Shown one piece after another: positions 1 through 8,273 of a stretch of 64,000 bases of DNA. A model generated the notes under the pieces. It made no database searches and was not told the origin of the DNA. It saw nothing but the letters and a program-made list of their open reading frames with translations. Numbering within the stretch: the stretch's first letter is position 1; each line of letters begins with the position of its first letter. Both the position numbers and the translations under genes were made by a program. Where the stretch lies: contig NZ_JAJNDB010000003.1 of the NCBI RefSeq assembly GCF_021026375.1, positions 496,001 through 560,000 on the forward strand, in the 5' to 3' direction. This stretch comes from Actinomycetospora endophytica (GTDB lineage: Bacteria > Actinomycetota > Actinomycetes > Mycobacteriales > Pseudonocardiaceae).

Positions 1-8
1 GATTGTGC

Positions 9-749
9 TCATCCGAGGTACGTGGCGCGGAGCGCGGCCATGTCCGGGAGACGGTCCGGGTCGAGCGGGGGCAGCGGCGCGCCGAGCGCCCGCGCCAGGA
101 GGTGGTCGGCGAGGGCGGGGTTGCGGGCCAGCACCGGACCGTGCAGGTAGGTGGCGACGATGCCCGGCCCCGTCGCGGCGTCGGCGGTCGGTCGGCTCAC
201 CGCGCCCTCGACCCTCGTGCCGGGGTGGTTGCCCGGCCCGCGCTCGGTGTGGGCGAACGGGAGCGCGTCGGGGCCGAGCAGGGTCACGCCGCCGTGGTTG
301 TGGAACCCGGTCACGCGGCCCACGCCGGGCAACGTCGAGACACTCACCGACTCCCCCACCGTGCGACGGGCGCCGGGGGACGAGACGAGGTCCAGCAGCC
401 CGAGACCGGCGTGCTCGACACCGGCCCGGTCCGTCATGACGCGCCCGAAGATCTGCAGTCCGGCGCACACCGCGAGGCTCACCGCTCGCTCGGCGAGAGC
501 CGTCCGCAGCCCGTCGTGCCGCGCGAGCCAGTCGGCGGCGACGTACTCCGCGGTGTCCTCGCCGCCGCCGATGACGTACAGGTCGCACCCGGTCGGAGGG
601 ACGGTGCCCGCGGTGACGTCGACGATCTCGGCCGCGACACCGCGCCAGCGCAGCCGCTGCGCGAGGACGACGGCGTTGCCCGCGTCGGAGTAGGTGCCGA
701 GCACGTCGGGCAGCAGGACGGCGATCGCTACGGAACCGTGGGCGCGCAC
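9..749 (-). CDS. gatD: Lipid II isoglutaminyl synthase, glutaminase subunit GatD
   Basis: GatD releases ammonia from glutamine and passes it to MurT, which amidates the D-glutamate of lipid II. The 246-residue protein is a class I amidotransferase-like domain. It has a YSDAGN motif near residue 20, a GGGED stretch at 61-65, a nucleophile Cys95 in SLAVCAG, and His203 in TYLHGP, which fits the family Cys/His pair. The start is a GTG at 749 that lies inside the 3' end of murT (22 nt overlap), so the two are probably coupled. No conventional start closer to the YSDAGN region was obvious. It is the last gene of the cell-wall operon. The call rests on motifs and on the murT partner. Confidence 0.9.
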   Translation of the reverse strand: MRAHGSVAIAVLLPDVLGTYSDAGNAVVLAQRLRWRGVAAEIVDVTAGTVPPTGCDLYVIGGGEDTAEYVAADWLARHDGLRTALAERAVSLAVCAGLQIFGRVMTDRAGVEHAGLGLLDLVSSPGARRTVGESVSVSTLPGVGRVTGFHNHGGVTLLGPDALPFAHTERGPGNHPGTRVEGAVSRPTADAATGPGIVATYLHGPVLARNPALADHLLARALGAPLPPLDPDRLPDMAALRATYLG

Positions 750-2143
750 CGCCGCCTCCCGCTGTCCGGCCCGGCCGGCTCGGCCGGCCCCGGCGGCCCC
801 GGCGGCGGGACCTCGGGCGCGGGGCGGGGATGGCCGGTGCCGCCGCCCGGCCGCCGAGGACGCGCCGGGCCGGCGAGGGAGCGCCGGAGGTCGCGGAACG
901 CCGTGTAGTTCGCGACCGCGTCGACCTCCCCGGCCGGCAGCGCCGCGAGCGCGACCAGCGGGTCGGGGTGGCTGTGGTGGGGGATCCCGGCGTAGCTCAA
1001 CCGCACCCCCAGGTCCGCGGCGCGCTCCCCCGCGACCGCCACCACCCGGCCACGCAGCACGTCCACGGGGAGATCCCACAACCACGACACGTCCCGCCCG
1101 TCGGCCTCGCGGGCGTTGACGACCAGCAGCACCGGCCGGGCACCGGCCAGCACGTCCAGGGCCTCACCCCAGCCCGCGGGGTTCTTGACCAGCACGCTGC
1201 GCACCAGCCGGTCCTCCCAGGCGACGCGGTCGTAGCGGCCGGCCACCGACCGGACGCGGGCGACGTGCGGGGCCGCACTGGCCGGGTCGGTGCCGACCGC
1301 ATCGGCCGCGGCCAGGGCGATCGTGGTGTTGCTCCGGTTGACCCGCCCGGGCAGCCCGGAGACCACCGTGACCGCCGCGACGTCCCGGTGGTGCACGACG
1401 AACCCGCCGGGCTCGTCGGCCGGGGTCCACCACCAGGCCGGGCACGGGCGGTGCAGGCCGCAGTGGTCGCACCACCACGAGACCGCCCGGAGACCGTTCG
1501 TCCGCCGGGACACCTGGTGCCCGCACGTCGGACAGGTCCGGGTGTCGGCCTCCCAGCCGGCGCCCGCGGCGACCCACACCACGTGCGGGGACGACCCGGC
1601 CGCCGAGACCACCAGCGGGTCGTCGGCGTTCGCCACGACGACCGTGTCCGGGTGCCGGGCGAGCACCGACTCCACCGTGCGGGCGGTCTGGCGCACCTCG
1701 GAGACCCGGTCGAGCTGGTCCCGGCTGAGGTTGAGCAGCACCAGTACGGCGGGGCGCACCGCGTCGAGCACCGGACCCAGGTGCAGCTCGTCGACCTCGA
1801 GCACGCACAGCCGTGATCGCGGCGTCGCCATCAGCGCCCCGACCGCGCCGTCGAGCATGTTCGACCCGGACGCGTTGTGCGCCACCGGCCCGCGGTCGCG
1901 GAGCGCGGCCGCGACCAGGTGGCTCGTGGTGGTCTTGCCGTTGGTGCCGGTGACCAGCACCGAGGTCCGGCCCGCCGCGAGCCGGGTCAGCACGTCGGGG
2001 CACAGGCGGTGCGCCACCCGGCCCCCGATCACCGATCCCCCGCCGCAGCCGAGCCGCCGCGACACCTCCGCCGCGAGGCGACCGGCCGTCACCGCGACGC
2101 GGAACCGGATCGTGGGCCCGCGGCCCGTCCCGACGACGTTCAT
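728..2143 (-). CDS. murT: Lipid II isoglutaminyl synthase, MurT subunit
   Basis: MurT is a Mur-ligase-like ATPase that, with GatD, converts the D-Glu of lipid II to D-isoglutamine on the cytoplasmic face. The 471-residue protein has the ATP-binding GTNGKTTT at 66-73, and a Cys4 zinc ribbon inserted in the central domain (C204/C207 and C225/C228). The DUF1727-type C-terminal domain carries DVSWLWD at 351-357, whose first Asp fits the catalytic Asp region of MurT proteins. The ATG at 2143 overlaps the stop of the upstream SEDS-PBP gene as ATGA. The last ~30 residues are Pro/Gly-rich and overlap gatD. Confidence 0.93.
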   Translation of the reverse strand: MNVVGTGRGPTIRFRVAVTAGRLAAEVSRRLGCGGGSVIGGRVAHRLCPDVLTRLAAGRTSVLVTGTNGKTTTSHLVAAALRDRGPVAHNASGSNMLDGAVGALMATPRSRLCVLEVDELHLGPVLDAVRPAVLVLLNLSRDQLDRVSEVRQTARTVESVLARHPDTVVVANADDPLVVSAAGSSPHVVWVAAGAGWEADTRTCPTCGHQVSRRTNGLRAVSWWCDHCGLHRPCPAWWWTPADEPGGFVVHHRDVAAVTVVSGLPGRVNRSNTTIALAAADAVGTDPASAAPHVARVRSVAGRYDRVAWEDRLVRSVLVKNPAGWGEALDVLAGARPVLLVVNAREADGRDVSWLWDLPVDVLRGRVVAVAGERAADLGVRLSYAGIPHHSHPDPLVALAALPAGEVDAVANYTAFRDLRRSLAGPARPRRPGGGTGHPRPAPEVPPPGPPGPAEPAGPDSGRRRCAPTVP

Positions 2144-5100
2144 GACCGGTTCCCGTAGTTCCGCATCATGTCCGCGACCACGCCGGCCGCCGTGGAGGAG
2201 CTGTCGGCGTGCTGGGTCAGGGCGGTGACGACGAGGTCCGGGTTGCCCCAGGGCGCCGCGGCGGTCATCCAGTCGTCGATGCCGCCGCCGGGCACGGACG
2301 GATCCTCGGCGGTCCCGGACTTGGCGCCGACGGGCACCCCGACCCCGCCGAGCGCGGTGCCGGTCCCCGAGGTGACCACCGCGCGCATGCCGTCCCGCAC
2401 CGGGCCGAGCGCATCGGCGAACGGGAGCCGCTGGACCGGGATCTTCGGGAGCGGCGTCATCGCGCCGGGACCGCTGCCCACGGCCATCGCGAGCCGTGGC
2501 GTGACGAGGTTCCCGGTCGCGACCGCGGCCGTCCAGCGGGCGTCCTGCAGCGGGGTGACCGTGAGCGCGCCCTGCCCGATCCCGAGGATCACCGTCGAGC
2601 CGGGGTACCAGGTGCCGCCGTCGGCGGTGACGGACGCCGGGGTGCCGAGGTAGCCCGCACTCTCGCCGGGGAGGTCGATGCCGGTGGGGGCGCCGACCCC
2701 GAAGGCCCGCGCCGTGGTGGTGAGCCGGTCCGGGCCCAGCGCCCAGGCGAGCTTGTAGAAGTAGACGTCGTTGGACCACGCGATCGCCTGGACCATGTCC
2801 TGCGGCGGGAGCACCCGCCAGTTGTTGAACGTGTGGTCGCCGAGGCTGAAGCTGCCGCCGGTCGGGATGACCTCGTCGGGCGGGATCCAGCCGCCGAGCA
2901 GCGCCGCCGAGGCGTTGACCAGCTTGTACGTCGAGCCGGGCGGCACCGCGGACTGGGTGACGTGGTTGGTCATCGGCTGTCCCGGGACGGCCTCGGCCGC
3001 CGCGAGCGCCTGCGTGTCCAGCGGCGGGCCGTACACAGCGGGGTCGTACGAGGGGACGGAGGCCATCGCCAGGACGGCGCCGTCGATGGGGTCGAGAGCG
3101 ACGGCGGCGCCGATGGCGCCGGTCGGCCCGCCCTTCAGCGAGGCGGCGACGTCGTCGGTCAGGCGCTGCTGCATGGCCAGGTCGATCGAGAGCTGCAGCG
3201 TCGCGCCCGGCACGGGGGCGGTGCTCGGGGCAGGACCGACCGGACGGCCACTGGGGTCGACCCAGAAACAGCTGCTCCCGTCCACGCCGCGGAGCACGCC
3301 GTCGTACCAGGACTCGAGCCCCGAGCGGCCGACGTCGGCGCGCGGGTCGAGCGCCGGGTCGGCACGGACCTGCTGCGGGGTGGCGGCCCCGACGAAGCCG
3401 AGCACCGGGGCGAGGTCGGCGGCGGCCGGGTAGGTCCGCTGCGGCGCCGGGACCACCACGACGCCGGGGAGCGCGGCCCGCATGACCGCGTCACCGGTGG
3501 CGGCGGGCACGGTGCCGGCGTCGACCGACATCGTGGTGCCCGGGGCCCCGTCGACCAGCGCGTGCAGCTGCGCCGCCGGTCGACCGAGCAGGCCGGCGAG
3601 CCGGTCCACGGTCGCCGGCTCGCGGCCGGCCAACGCCGGCACCAGGAGCACGGTCCGGGCGCCGGCGTCCGCGGCGAGGACGGTGCCGTGGCGGTCGACG
3701 ATCGGCCCGCGGGGGGCCGGGACGGTGATGCACCGCGTCATCTGGGTCTGCCCGGCGAGCGCGAGACGGTCCCCCTCCTCGACGTGCAGGCGCGCGCCGA
3801 GGAGGCCGAAGACCGCCAGGACGGCGGTCAGCGCCACGAGCGCGGTGAGCACCAGGCGCGGCCGCGGGGCCTGGACGCGACTGGGTGCCCAGAGCCGCCG
3901 GCGGGCACCGTCGCGACGGCCGCCGAGCACCAGCCCGATCGCGACCAGGTGCACCACCGAGGCGGTGCCGCCGTTGCTCAGCACCGGGAACGGCACCCCG
4001 GCCACCGGGAGCAGCCCGAGGTTGCCGCCCACCGAGACGACCAGCTCGATGCCGAGCAGCACCGCGAAGCCGGCGCAGAGCAGCGAGCCGGTCGGGGTGC
4101 GCGGCTCCCGGGCCGCGACCGCGACGCGCCACACCACGACGAGCCCGGCGAGCACCGCCCCGATCCCGGCGACGAGCCCCCAGCCGCTGACCAGGCTGGC
4201 GAGCGCCAGGTCGGTCTCGCGCTCCGGGAGGTACTGCACCGCCAGGGCGTGCACCGGGTCGGCGCGGTCGCCGAACCAGCCGCCGCGCGCGATCGCGATC
4301 TGCGCCTGGCGCACCGCCCACCCGGGGCCCTCCGCCGACTGCGACCCGGACAGGAACGTCCCCAGGCGCTCGAGCTGGTACTGGCGCATGAGCCCCAGTC
4401 CCAGCGGGGCGGCGACGACGGCGGCGGCCACCACCGGCAGCAGGAACCGGGCGGGCACCCGCCCGATCACGAGCATCGCCGCGGAGACCAGGACGAGCAG
4501 GGTCGCGGTGGACAGGTCGGGCTCGACGACGACGAGGCCGACCGGCAGCGCGATGACGACGACGGCGAGCGCGCTGCGCCGCCAACCCGGGCGCCGCACG
4601 CCCAGGAGCGCGGCCAGCGCGAGCACCAGCGCCACCTTGGTGAGCTCCGAGGGCTGGAGCGAGGTCGGGCCCAGCACCAGCCACCGCACCGCCTGGTTGG
4701 TCTCGGCCCCGACGGCGAGCACGAGCACCAGCAGCACGATCGCCACCGCGTAGACCGCCCACGCCAGGCGCGGGGTCACCGTGATGCGGGCCCACCACAG
4801 CACCAGCAGGGCGACGACGCCGACCGCGGCGGTCGCGAGCTTGGTCACCGCCTGGTCGGGCTCGCCCATCGCCCACAGGTTCAGCGCGCCGAAGCCCACC
4901 AGCGCGATCGCGCAGCACGCGGCGGCGAGGTCGGCGAGGCCGGAGCGCCGGCCGGGCCGGGAGCGCTGCTCGGTCTCGCCGCGGGCCTCTCGACGCCCTG
5001 CCCGCCGTATCCGGCGCAGCGCCCGCCGGCCCCGGAACCCGGCGCGGGACCCGAGGTCGTCGGGCTCGTCGACGTCATCGTCGTCGTACGGGGTCAGCAC
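2140..5100 (-). CDS. SEDS glycosyltransferase - class B penicillin-binding protein fusion
   Basis: One 986-residue polypeptide joins a FtsW/RodA-type polymerase to a transpeptidase, two enzymes that are normally separate partners in peptidoglycan synthesis. Residues 1-54 form an acidic then basic cytoplasmic tail. Residues 55-395 are a SEDS domain with QPSEL (149-153), EPDLSTA (193-199), PERETD (292-297) and a late GVPFPVLSNGG motif. After a further TM (~416-434) comes a PBP dimerisation region, then a transpeptidase domain with STYK (Ser723), SND (776-778) and KSGT (927-930). All three active-site motifs are intact. The GTG start at 5100 overlaps the upstream stop as GTGCTGA; the 3' end overlaps murT as ATGA. 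The fusion needs no frameshift. Whether it serves elongation, division or sporulation cannot be read from the sequence. Confidence 0.93.
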   Translation of the reverse strand: MLTPYDDDDVDEPDDLGSRAGFRGRRALRRIRRAGRREARGETEQRSRPGRRSGLADLAAACCAIALVGFGALNLWAMGEPDQAVTKLATAAVGVVALLVLWWARITVTPRLAWAVYAVAIVLLVLVLAVGAETNQAVRWLVLGPTSLQPSELTKVALVLALAALLGVRRPGWRRSALAVVVIALPVGLVVVEPDLSTATLLVLVSAAMLVIGRVPARFLLPVVAAAVVAAPLGLGLMRQYQLERLGTFLSGSQSAEGPGWAVRQAQIAIARGGWFGDRADPVHALAVQYLPERETDLALASLVSGWGLVAGIGAVLAGLVVVWRVAVAAREPRTPTGSLLCAGFAVLLGIELVVSVGGNLGLLPVAGVPFPVLSNGGTASVVHLVAIGLVLGGRRDGARRRLWAPSRVQAPRPRLVLTALVALTAVLAVFGLLGARLHVEEGDRLALAGQTQMTRCITVPAPRGPIVDRHGTVLAADAGARTVLLVPALAGREPATVDRLAGLLGRPAAQLHALVDGAPGTTMSVDAGTVPAATGDAVMRAALPGVVVVPAPQRTYPAAADLAPVLGFVGAATPQQVRADPALDPRADVGRSGLESWYDGVLRGVDGSSCFWVDPSGRPVGPAPSTAPVPGATLQLSIDLAMQQRLTDDVAASLKGGPTGAIGAAVALDPIDGAVLAMASVPSYDPAVYGPPLDTQALAAAEAVPGQPMTNHVTQSAVPPGSTYKLVNASAALLGGWIPPDEVIPTGGSFSLGDHTFNNWRVLPPQDMVQAIAWSNDVYFYKLAWALGPDRLTTTARAFGVGAPTGIDLPGESAGYLGTPASVTADGGTWYPGSTVILGIGQGALTVTPLQDARWTAAVATGNLVTPRLAMAVGSGPGAMTPLPKIPVQRLPFADALGPVRDGMRAVVTSGTGTALGGVGVPVGAKSGTAEDPSVPGGGIDDWMTAAAPWGNPDLVVTALTQHADSSSTAAGVVADMMRNYGNRS

Positions 5101-6197
5101 GTCGTACTCCCGACGAGCAGCCCGGGGGCGGCCGCGCGGGCCGGGGTGTCGACGACGGCGAGGAGGGCGAGCGAGCGCCCGGGCGGCAGGACCGGGTCGG
5201 CCAGGCCGTAGACCTCGGTCGCGCCCACGGGGACGGGCACGCGGCCGGTGGGCAGGACGTTGTGGGTGCCGCTGCAGCGGTCGACGACCTCGAGGTGCCA
5301 GGCGACGACGTCCGGTCGCACGGCGCCCGTCGCGCCGAGGCTCACGAGCACCCGGACCGGGCACGACGCCCCCGGTGTGCACGGGGGCGGGACCGCGCGG
5401 AGGTCGACCCCGACGACGGGGCCGGCCGCCGGTGGGGCGACGACGGGCACCGGCGCCGCCGGGCGCCCGGCCGGTGCCGGGGCGACCGTGGTGGAGGCGG
5501 CCGGCGCGCCCGCGGTCCGCAGCGCCTGCAGATCCCCGGCGATGCGGCCCTTGAGCAGCGCGACCTCGCCGCCGACGACCAGGAGGAGCACGGCGAGCGC
5601 CAGCAGCCACGGCCACGTCCGCCGCCACAGCGTCCGGCCGCGCCACCCGACGGGGCGCCGGCGCACCGGTGCCGTGACCGGCGGGGCGAGTCGGGGTCGT
5701 GCCGTCGTCGGGGCGGCGGTCGCGCGGCCGACCAGGGCGCCGAGACCGCGACGGGCCACGGCGCCGGCCTCGCCGTCGACGTCGACCTCCGCGCCCAGCC
5801 GGCCGGGATCGACCCCCGGGTGGACGAGAGCCCGGGACGCTTCGAGCAGGCCCGCGAGCGGCGGGGCGTCCGACGGCCCGGCGACGGCGAGCCGGGCCAG
5901 CGCCGACCGCGCCACGGCGTGTCCGTCCGCGCCCGGGGCCCAGTGGATCCGTCCGTCCCGCCCGACCCGGACGGTGTCGTCCGACGTTCCTCCGGGGTCC
6001 GGCGCGCCCCGGTCGAGCACCCGCAGGAGGTCCGCCGCCAGCACCCGGGCCTGATCCGCGGACAGCGGGCACAGCGCCAGCAGCCGCTCGAGCGGCAGCA
6101 CCGTTCCGCCGTCGGACGCCGGGGACGGCGTCTCGTCCGGGATCGGACGGTAAGGAGCGGGACGGGGTCGCGTGCGCAGGTCGTCGGTGTCGGTCAT
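5094..6197 (-). CDS. Unknown single-pass membrane protein of the cell-wall operon
   Basis: I do not recognise this 367-residue protein. Residues 1-190 are hydrophilic and probably cytoplasmic, with a helical part around 35-160. One TM segment lies at about 195-215. A Pro/Ala-rich linker then leads to a C-terminal extracytoplasmic domain with four cysteines, the last being the final residue, so two disulfides are possible. It lies between the MreB-like gene and the SEDS-PBP fusion and overlaps the latter by 7 nt, so a role as an adaptor between cytoskeleton and synthase is an attractive but untested inference. The start chosen is the ATG at 6197 (MTDTDD); the frame is open further upstream but with low-complexity sequence. 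Confidence 0.8.
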   Translation of the reverse strand: MTDTDDLRTRPRPAPYRPIPDETPSPASDGGTVLPLERLLALCPLSADQARVLAADLLRVLDRGAPDPGGTSDDTVRVGRDGRIHWAPGADGHAVARSALARLAVAGPSDAPPLAGLLEASRALVHPGVDPGRLGAEVDVDGEAGAVARRGLGALVGRATAAPTTARPRLAPPVTAPVRRRPVGWRGRTLWRRTWPWLLALAVLLLVVGGEVALLKGRIAGDLQALRTAGAPAASTTVAPAPAGRPAAPVPVVAPPAAGPVVGVDLRAVPPPCTPGASCPVRVLVSLGATGAVRPDVVAWHLEVVDRCSGTHNVLPTGRVPVPVGATEVYGLADPVLPPGRSLALLAVVDTPARAAAPGLLVGSTTC

Positions 6198-6267
6198 CGG
6201 TCGTCCGGGAGGAGGGCCCGGAGCCCGGGCCGTGGCAGGTGGGTGGGTGGGGAGCGGGCGGGAGCCC

Positions 6268-7248
6268 TCAGGAGCCGTAGCTCCGGCGGACGGCGGGCGC
6301 GGCGACGGCGGCCGCGAGGCCCTCGGCGACACAGGTCAGGGGCCGGTCCACGTGCTTCACCGGGAATCCCAGTGCCTTCTCGAGGTCCCCGCGTAGCCCG
6401 GGGACGAGCGACCCCCCGCCGAGCAGGAGCACGCCGCCGGCGAGGACGTCCTGGGTGGCCTGCGGGGGCAGTTCCTCGAGGCAGGAGGTCAGCGCCGTGA
6501 CGACCCCGCGAACCACGGGACGGAGGGCTTCGTCGATCTCCTCGGCGGACACCGGGACCAGCCGGGGACGGCCGGTTCGCGCGTCGCTGCCCCCGGCGAC
6601 GACCTCGCCGCCGTCGACCGACGCCCGGATCTTGATGTCCTCGGCACCGCGCTCGTCGACGACGAGGTCGTGGGCCTCGCGCAGGTGCCACCGCACCGCG
6701 GTGGTCATCTCGTCGCCCGCCTGCCGCGTCGAGCGCGCGACGAGGACCTCGCCCCAGCAGAAGGCGGCGATCTCGGCGGTGCCGCCGCCGACGTCGACCA
6801 CGAGATGGACCCGTCGCTCCATCGGATCGAGCCCGCAGCCCAGCGCCCCGGCGATCGGTTCGGGGAGCAGGGTCACGTGGGACATCCCGGCTTCCTCGGC
6901 CGCCTCCGTCAGGGCGCGCCGCTCCAACGGGGTGGCCCCGAGCGGGACGCCCATCACCGCGCCGAGCCGGCGCCACCGCCACTGCCGCCCGGCGACCCGC
7001 TCGGCCACCGCCCGCACGTAGGTGCGTGCCGCCTCGAGGTCGGTGATCACACCCCCGCGCAGCGGACGCCGGGAGCGCGCCCGAGGGGAGGTCCGACCCT
7101 CGAGCGATGCGGCCTCGTGCCCGACGAGGACCTCGCGCCGGGCACCGCGACGCAGCAGCATGACCGACGGTTCGTCGAAGATGACGCCGTCACGCGGATG
7201 GCAGACGACCGTGTTCGCGGTCCCGAGATCGACCCCGACATCGACCAC
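6268..7248 (-). CDS. MreB/Mbl-like actin homologue
   Basis: A 326-residue actin-fold ATPase of the MreB type, a family that forms membrane-bound filaments organising wall synthesis. It shows the phosphate-binding loops DLGTANTVV near the N-terminus and DVGGGTAEIA in the middle, and the adenosine motif LLGGGSLVPGL near the C-terminus. The GTG at 7248 is preferred because GAGGGG lies about 6 nt upstream; an ATG at 7269 is also in frame. It is the first gene of the wall operon, 70 nt before the unknown membrane protein. MreB is uncommon in actinobacteria that grow at the poles, so a sporulation or special growth role is possible, but this is inference. Confidence 0.87.
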   Translation of the reverse strand: MVDVGVDLGTANTVVCHPRDGVIFDEPSVMLLRRGARREVLVGHEAASLEGRTSPRARSRRPLRGGVITDLEAARTYVRAVAERVAGRQWRWRRLGAVMGVPLGATPLERRALTEAAEEAGMSHVTLLPEPIAGALGCGLDPMERRVHLVVDVGGGTAEIAAFCWGEVLVARSTRQAGDEMTTAVRWHLREAHDLVVDERGAEDIKIRASVDGGEVVAGGSDARTGRPRLVPVSAEEIDEALRPVVRGVVTALTSCLEELPPQATQDVLAGGVLLLGGGSLVPGLRGDLEKALGFPVKHVDRPLTCVAEGLAAAVAAPAVRRSYGS

Positions 7249-7458
7249 ACTCGCCCCCTCGCCGCACACGGCCCGGGACGCGTCCGTCGACCGGTCAGCG
7301 GTGGGCAGAGCCCCGAACGCCAGGCACCGCAGGAGATCGCCGGAGGACCGTGCCCGAAGCCCGAAGTTCCTCAGGCGAGAATTGTCGTCCTCTGATCTTG
7401 GGAATGGAAGGCGCTGAGACGCGGGTGCGCGCCGACAAACCGTGTTCCGCAGTGCAAC

Positions 7459-7478
7459 ATCGAATTCGCAAATTCGAT
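7459..7478. promoter_or_regulatory. AT-rich perfect dyad, candidate operator
   Basis: ATCGAATT and AATTCGAT are perfect 8-bp inverted arms around a CGCA centre. In DNA of this GC content such an AT-rich dyad is unlikely by chance. It lies about 210 bp upstream of the MreB-like start, a position compatible with an operator or promoter-region site. The binding protein is unknown. Confidence 0.4.
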
Positions 7479-7564
7479 CACGGGAAAGTCAGGACAGATC
7501 CTGCGGATTCCGGACACGACGGCCGCGCGGACCGGACACGGCGCCCGGGGCCGGAAACGTTCTT

Positions 7565-7595
7565 GCGCAACCGAGTCACGGTGACTCGGTTGCGC
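7565..7595. repeat. 31-bp palindrome, copy 1 of a repeated element; possible terminator
   Basis: Perfect 15-bp arms (GCGCAACCGAGTCAC and its complement) flank a single G. The central 21 bp recur exactly at 22552-22572 on the other strand. It lies downstream of the minus-strand gene that ends at 7652, so it could act as a U-less terminator. A protein-binding site is the alternative. Confidence 0.7.
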
Positions 7596-7651
7596 CGCCG
7601 TCGATGACGCCGTCACCCGCCCGTGCACGTGCCCGTACGGGACGCGGCGAC

Positions 7652-8146
7652 TCAGAAGACCGTGCTCTGGTGCACCTCCAGGTTGTGGAAGGTCGGGTCG
7701 CTGTCGCACAGCTTCCGGAGCCGGTCGGCGAACGCACTCGTGGCGGGGTGATCGGAATTCGACATCGCCGCGGCGCGGTCGGGGAACTCGACGATCTGCA
7801 GATAGGAGTCGGCCTCGTCGAGATCGGCGCCGGTGATGTCCCACCGGGCCGTCCGCGCCGGTCCGATGGCGTCGGCCCACTGCCGGGTGACGTCGTCGAA
7901 CTCGTCGATGCGGCGGGTCCGGAACTCGATGACCTGGATGAACGCCCCGGCTGGGGTGAGGCCGTCGGACGCCTCGCGCAGCGCCTCCCGGAGTCCGTTG
8001 CGCAGCTCCTCGCCGTCGGCGTGTCCGTGCACGTCCACGGCGTGCGCGGCCGCCGCCCGGAGGACCTCGTCGGGCTCGCCGGCGATCGTCAGGGTGCAGC
8101 CGCTCTCACTGGGGACGTCGCGGCAGTCGATCATCATTCTGGTCAC
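7652..8146 (-). CDS. DUF1059 domain fused to a dimeric alpha-beta-barrel domain
   Basis: A 164-residue protein in two parts. Residues 1-60 match DUF1059, a short family of unknown function with DCRDVPSESGC near the start and HAVDVHGH in the middle. Residues ~65-164 look like an antibiotic-biosynthesis-monooxygenase/EthD-type ferredoxin-like domain (FIQVIEF and YLQIVEF strands). GTG at 8146 is supported by AGGAGG at 8152-8157. It is divergent from the LuxR-type regulator at 8274, which may control it. The biochemical role is unknown. Confidence 0.8.
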   Translation of the reverse strand: MTRMMIDCRDVPSESGCTLTIAGEPDEVLRAAAAHAVDVHGHADGEELRNGLREALREASDGLTPAGAFIQVIEFRTRRIDEFDDVTRQWADAIGPARTARWDITGADLDEADSYLQIVEFPDRAAAMSNSDHPATSAFADRLRKLCDSDPTFHNLEVHQSTVF

Positions 8147-8273
8147 GGATGCCTCCTGGGGGTTCGACCACGACGAGTGATCGCATTCCGGTCTCCTTGA
8201 CCCAACCAGGGAACGGCGGGACCGTCGTTACGCACCTTGCGCACCCGGAGAGTCACCGCGCGCGGGAGGGCTC

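Larger units (their letters stand above)
7249..7651. other. Intergenic region with two dyads, upstream of the wall operon
   Basis: About 400 bases without a convincing gene. It must hold the promoter of the minus-strand MreB-to-GatD operon and the terminator of the minus-strand gene ending at 7652. It has visibly lower GC around 7440-7500. Two perfect inverted repeats stand out and are listed separately: an AT-rich one at 7459-7478 and a 31-bp palindrome at 7565-7595. Confidence 0.6.

Noticed and set aside
2209-5211. A 1000-codon open frame on the plus strand opposite the SEDS-PBP gene
   Set aside because: Composition is Arg/Gly/Pro-rich with no domain; it mirrors the codon bias of the real gene on the other strand, as expected in very GC-rich DNA.
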